DNA of 64,000 nt from JBJEFI01 sp051873875 (lineage in GTDB: Bacteria; Bacillota; Bacilli; Bacillales; Bacillaceae_G): the NCBI GenBank assembly GCA_051873875.1, contig JBJEFI010000048.1, forward strand, positions 276,059 through 340,058, in the 5' to 3' direction. Below the pieces are notes generated by a model. That model was not told the origin of the DNA. It did not search any database and was given only the letters and a program-made list of their open reading frames with translations. This document shows, piece by piece, positions 61,414 through 64,000 of this stretch (positions within the stretch are counted from its first letter, which is position 1; every line of letters starts with the position of its first letter). The translations under genes were made by a program, and so were the position numbers.

Positions 61414-62018
61414 CTCACCCCAACTAATAACAATTGTAATGCCTTCTTAATATATTTATCAGCTGTCATCGCTTCCTTACGTAAGTGTGGTTCAACCTTT
61501 TTAATTTCTTTCTCGCCATAACCTAAGGCACGCAATGCCTCTAACGCTTCTTCTAGATGAGGTGCAGCTTCTGCTTGTTCATATGCTTCTTCCTCTGTAA
61601 AAATATCAAAGGTAGGATATAAATCTTCTAGCTTTCCTTTTAAATCAAGCACAATTTGTCTAGCTGTCTTTTTGCCGACGCTAGGAAACTTGACTAAATA
61701 TCCCTCATCCTCATTCTCAACCGCATTAACAAATTGAGAAATCTCGCCTGGTGCTAAAATAGCCAATGCACTCTTCGGTCCAATTCCTGAAACCTTTAAT
61801 AAACGAATAAACAAATCTCGACCTTCTCGAGAATCAAATCCATATAAAGCTAAAATATCTTCACGTACATGCTGATAGACATATACTTTTATTTTTTCAC
61901 TGTCCTTTTTAAACACATATGGATTTGGTGTATAAAGCTTATAACCAATTCCATTATTATCTAAAACAACATATTCTGGGCCAATATATTCAATATTCCC
62001 AACTAAATAATCGTACAA
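61410..62018 (-). CDS. ruvA: Holliday junction DNA-binding protein RuvA
   Basis: 202 residues: OB fold (about 1-62; Y-I-G-P-E-Y-V-V-L-D), helix-hairpin-helix domain (V-S-G-I-G-P-K-S-A near 77 and F-P-S-V-G-K-K-T-A near 112), and a C-terminal RuvB-binding three-helix domain. I start at the TTG at 62018, 9 nt after AAGGAG, which gives the normal RuvA start L-Y-D-Y-L-V-G-N; an ATG 11 codons upstream overlaps the ribosome site and adds residues unknown in the family. Confidence 0.94.
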   Translation of the reverse strand: MYDYLVGNIEYIGPEYVVLDNNGIGYKLYTPNPYVFKKDSEKIKVYVYQHVREDILALYGFDSREGRDLFIRLLKVSGIGPKSALAILAPGEISQFVNAVENEDEGYLVKFPSVGKKTARQIVLDLKGKLEDLYPTFDIFTEEEAYEQAEAAPHLEEALEALRALGYGEKEIKKVEPHLRKEAMTADKYIKKALQLLLVGVR

Positions 62019-62116
62019 ACGTTCCCACTCCTTCAATATGCTGTATTCCATTGTATCATAGAAAAAGAAGAGTTGGTATAGTTTGTATCAATCCTATCTC
62101 CACCTATTGAATTAGC

Positions 62117-62151
62117 AAAAGCCTAGCATATTTCCTTATACGCTAGGCTTT
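62117..62151 (-). terminator. bofC terminator
   Basis: AAAGCCTAGC and GCTAGGCTTT form a perfect 10-bp stem just after the bofC stop, followed on the minus strand by T. It separates bofC from ruvAB. Confidence 0.8.
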
Positions 62152-62155
62152 CATT

Positions 62156-62644
62156 CTATTTCCGATACTTTTTCATTTCATGAATAACATGCATATACTG
62201 TTTTTTTGAATGAACTCGAATTCCTTTTTTAAATTGTTCTCTTTTCAACGCTTCTAATTTTTTCGTATCTACATGAAAAAAAGATTGAATTACTTTTTTT
62301 CGTTCCAATGACATTTCATATATGTGAAAAAAGCCATCTTCTGTTATACCAAAAAATCCGTGTTTTTTCATAAAAGGAGAAATATCATTTATTTTTTTTA
62401 AAAATACATATTGTTCATCATCACAATAAATAAGCGCCCAGTCATGATATTGTGTCACTATTTCTGTTGGTTTTATATCCTGCTTTGTCATAATTTCCTC
62501 ACTTGCATCCCCGCTTATGTACATTCGTTGTAAAATAATCGTATAGTTTCCTTCTTTGTTTTCTACTTCTGCATATCCAGTCATTGGTATCATTACAGTT
62601 ATCACTAGCAATAAGAAACAGATACTCTTCCATTTTAGCCTCAT
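62156..62644 (-). CDS. bofC: BofC, intercompartmental signalling factor of the sigma-K checkpoint
   Basis: 162 residues with a signal peptide (about 1-25, ending G-Y-A-E). In B. subtilis the forespore protein BofC slows processing of pro-sigma-K. Length (170 in B. subtilis), secretion signal, the Y-x-x-x-L-x-R-x-Y-x-x-G start of the mature part, and the position upstream of ruvA all fit. The C-terminal part (about 110-160) is lysine-rich. Sequence similarity looks modest, so the name leans on context. Confidence 0.75.
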   Translation of the reverse strand: MRLKWKSICFLLLVITVMIPMTGYAEVENKEGNYTIILQRMYISGDASEEIMTKQDIKPTEIVTQYHDWALIYCDDEQYVFLKKINDISPFMKKHGFFGITEDGFFHIYEMSLERKKVIQSFFHVDTKKLEALKREQFKKGIRVHSKKQYMHVIHEMKKYRK

Positions 62645-62855
62645 GCCCTATCACCTCAATCATACATTTACCTCATTCCACTTTTATTATTTCCTACTTT
62701 CTTTTTTTCATCCTTAAAGATAAAAGGAGTTTCACATATTTATTGAGCTACTTTATTACACCTATGAAAAAGAGCCTTATGAAGCAAATAACTAGAAATT
62801 CACATTAAAAACCATTCATAATAACCTTATTATCTACAATATAAGGAGAAAAAAC

Positions 62856-63239
62856 ATGTTAGGAAAAGAAATGAATCAAGCTGTTGATTTTAAAAAGATA
62901 ACCATTTTGGAAATAGAATTGGCATTAGAGGAAATAAGAGAACAAGTTGAGGAAGGTCTACAGCCTCGTTTAAAAATCTTAACGGCATCGGGATTTATCG
63001 AAGCAACGATTGCTACAACGTTACAAACCAATCAAACAAAAGAACCACTATTATCACAAATACTTACAAATTATGAATTTGCACCAAAAATAGATGTATC
63101 AGAAAAAGAAATAATAAATATTACCGCTTGTGTATACCTTGAAAATGTTATTTTTACACCTTTTGCAACCTCTGCCCCAATAAAAATGGATGAACTTATC
63201 CTTTTCACTGATCATATTTTAGGCATTACACTTGCATAA
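62856..63239 (+). CDS. hypothetical protein
   Basis: 127 residues, acidic, no signal peptide or membrane segment. The first half is helical (E-I-E-L-A-L-E-E-I-R-E-Q-V-E-E-G) and the second has beta-like stretches. AAGGAG lies 7 nt before the ATG. I recognise no family. Stands alone, divergent from bofC. Confidence 0.55.
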   Translation: MLGKEMNQAVDFKKITILEIELALEEIREQVEEGLQPRLKILTASGFIEATIATTLQTNQTKEPLLSQILTNYEFAPKIDVSEKEIINITACVYLENVIFTPFATSAPIKMDELILFTDHILGITLA

Positions 63240-63450
63240 AGAATCAAAAACGAACATCTGCTGCACCTCTCATACTCTATTCATATCATCCTATTCACTC
63301 TACATTCCTTTTTAAAGCAGCCTTCTACATAAATTACACCAATCATTGAAAGACACATATTCGTACTAGTTAACCTGTATACATTCCTAATTTTATATCT
63401 ATAAAAACGAAATAGAAATCTAAGTTCTTTTTTCAATTAATCACTCCATA

Positions 63451-63500
63451 AAAAACCTCCTAATGTGTATATTTAACTGTACGTATTAGGAGGTTTTATT
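63451..63500 (-). terminator. safA terminator
   Basis: AAAAACCTCCTAAT and ATTAGGAGGTTTT form a 13-bp stem just after the safA stop, followed on the minus strand by T. Confidence 0.85.
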
Positions 63501-63511
63501 TGTTTTTTTAT

Positions 63512-64000
63512 TTACTCATCATCATCTTGCACTGGCCCTCCAAAAGGAGATGGACCTCGAAAATGATTTCCACCTGTATTTAATCCTGGTTGTGGAGGGA
63601 ATGAAGTATAATTTTCATTTTGTTGTTCTTGATCAAAAACAGGTTGTGGACTATAGGTAAAATATGGTGAATCATTCCTTGGTTGTAATTGAGGCCCATT
63701 ATTTGGTCCGTATGGTGATACATTTCCTTGCATTGGATTCATATTTTGCGGCCCATATGGTGATACATTCCCTTGGGTTGGATTCATATTTGGTGGTCCG
63801 TATGGTGACACATTTCCTTGGGTTGGATTCATATTTGGTGGTCCGTATGGTGATACATTTCCTTGCATTGGATTCATATTTGGTGGTCCGTATGGTGATA
63901 CATTCCCTTGCATTGGATTCATATTTGGTGGTCCATACGGCGATACATTCCCTTGCATTGGATTCATATTTGGTGGTCCATACGGCGATACATTTCCTTG
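63512..64000 (-). CDS. safA: SafA/ExsA-like spore coat assembly protein, C-terminal part (partial)
   Basis: The 3' end of a gene that runs off the right edge. The visible 163 residues are tandem 15-residue repeats M-N-P-M-Q-G-N-V-S-P-Y-G-P-P-N (six full copies plus part of another), then a Gln/Pro/Asn-rich tail ending D-D-D-E. B. subtilis safA lies near bofC, and the B. cereus counterpart ExsA, a LysM protein that organises coat and exosporium, has such repeats. The LysM domain itself is outside the window, so the name rests on repeat style and position. Confidence 0.6.
   Translation of the reverse strand, partial: QGNVSPYGPPNMNPMQGNVSPYGPPNMNPMQGNVSPYGPPNMNPMQGNVSPYGPPNMNPTQGNVSPYGPPNMNPTQGNVSPYGPQNMNPMQGNVSPYGPNNGPQLQPRNDSPYFTYSPQPVFDQEQQNENYTSFPPQPGLNTGGNHFRGPSPFGGPVQDDDE
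63698..64000 (-). repeat. 45-bp tandem coding repeats in safA
   Basis: Six full 45-nt units and about 33 nt of another are visible, nearly identical; the fourth residue is Met or Thr, and the last units change P-P-N to P-Q-N and P-N-N. The array continues beyond the window. Confidence 0.9.

Noticed and set aside
63698..64000. Regular repeats that could suggest CRISPR or satellite DNA
   Set aside because: They are 45-bp coding repeats in frame with a Pro/Gln-rich protein, without spacers.

Overview
The window is low-GC Firmicute DNA from a spore former, most likely a Bacillus (sensu lato). Reasons: sporulation genes (spoVB, bofC, rsfA, a safA-type coat gene), strong AGGAGG-type ribosome sites, GTG/TTG starts, a T-box leader, CymR, HPr with a regulatory serine, and a gene order from mnmA to bofC that follows the order I remember for Bacillus subtilis. 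The intergenic repeats and the glutamine/proline-rich repeats of the coat protein recall the B. cereus group, but I cannot fix the species.

Left part (1-29.8 kb) is a set of metabolic modules: a DUF1002 secreted protein (ypuA), a beta carbonic anhydrase, argG-argH behind a probable arginine-repressor box, a metI-metC pair for methionine synthesis or transsulfuration, murB, the general PTS (ptsG, then ptsH-ptsI with its own promoter), a ComEC-like secreted metallo-hydrolase, a HAD hydrolase, a YugJ-type alcohol dehydrogenase, and then a sugar locus (17.8-24.6 kb). The sugar locus holds nagB, a MupG/DUF871 phospho-muramidase-type gene, a lactose/cellobiose-family PTS (EIIA, EIIB and two paralogous EIIC) and an RpiR-type SIS-domain regulator. 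The regulator appears to start at an AUU codon, and four copies of TTTCA-N9-TGAAA lie in the control regions of the locus. From 25.6 to 29.8 kb a nosD-nosL-nosY-nosF set, with no nosZ in the window, precedes a DsbB-like protein and a membrane thioredoxin.

Right part (29.8-64 kb) is the conserved core: mnmA, iscS-type desulfurase and cymR; rarA; a degraded accessory patch (34.0-36.3 kb) with an amber-interrupted gene, two coding remnants and a membrane zinc peptidase; a cupin plus HD-GYP protein; rsfA; tcdA; aspS-hisS under a T-box; yrzK; a YrvJ amidase; dtd-rel; apt-recJ; secDF; comN; spoVB; yrbG; yrzE; yajC-tgt-queA; yrzS; ruvA-ruvB; bofC; and the 3' end of safA, which runs off the window.

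The best leads are (1) the RpiR/MupG/PTS locus with its repeated operator and unusual start codon, (2) nosDLYF without nosZ next to a disulfide pair, (3) a roughly 100-135 bp intergenic repeat present four times, (4) a strongly structured element between queA and tgt, and (5) a 100-N assembly gap flanked by an exact 55-bp repeat inside the hisS leader. No tRNA, rRNA, CRISPR array, insertion sequence or prophage was recognised.
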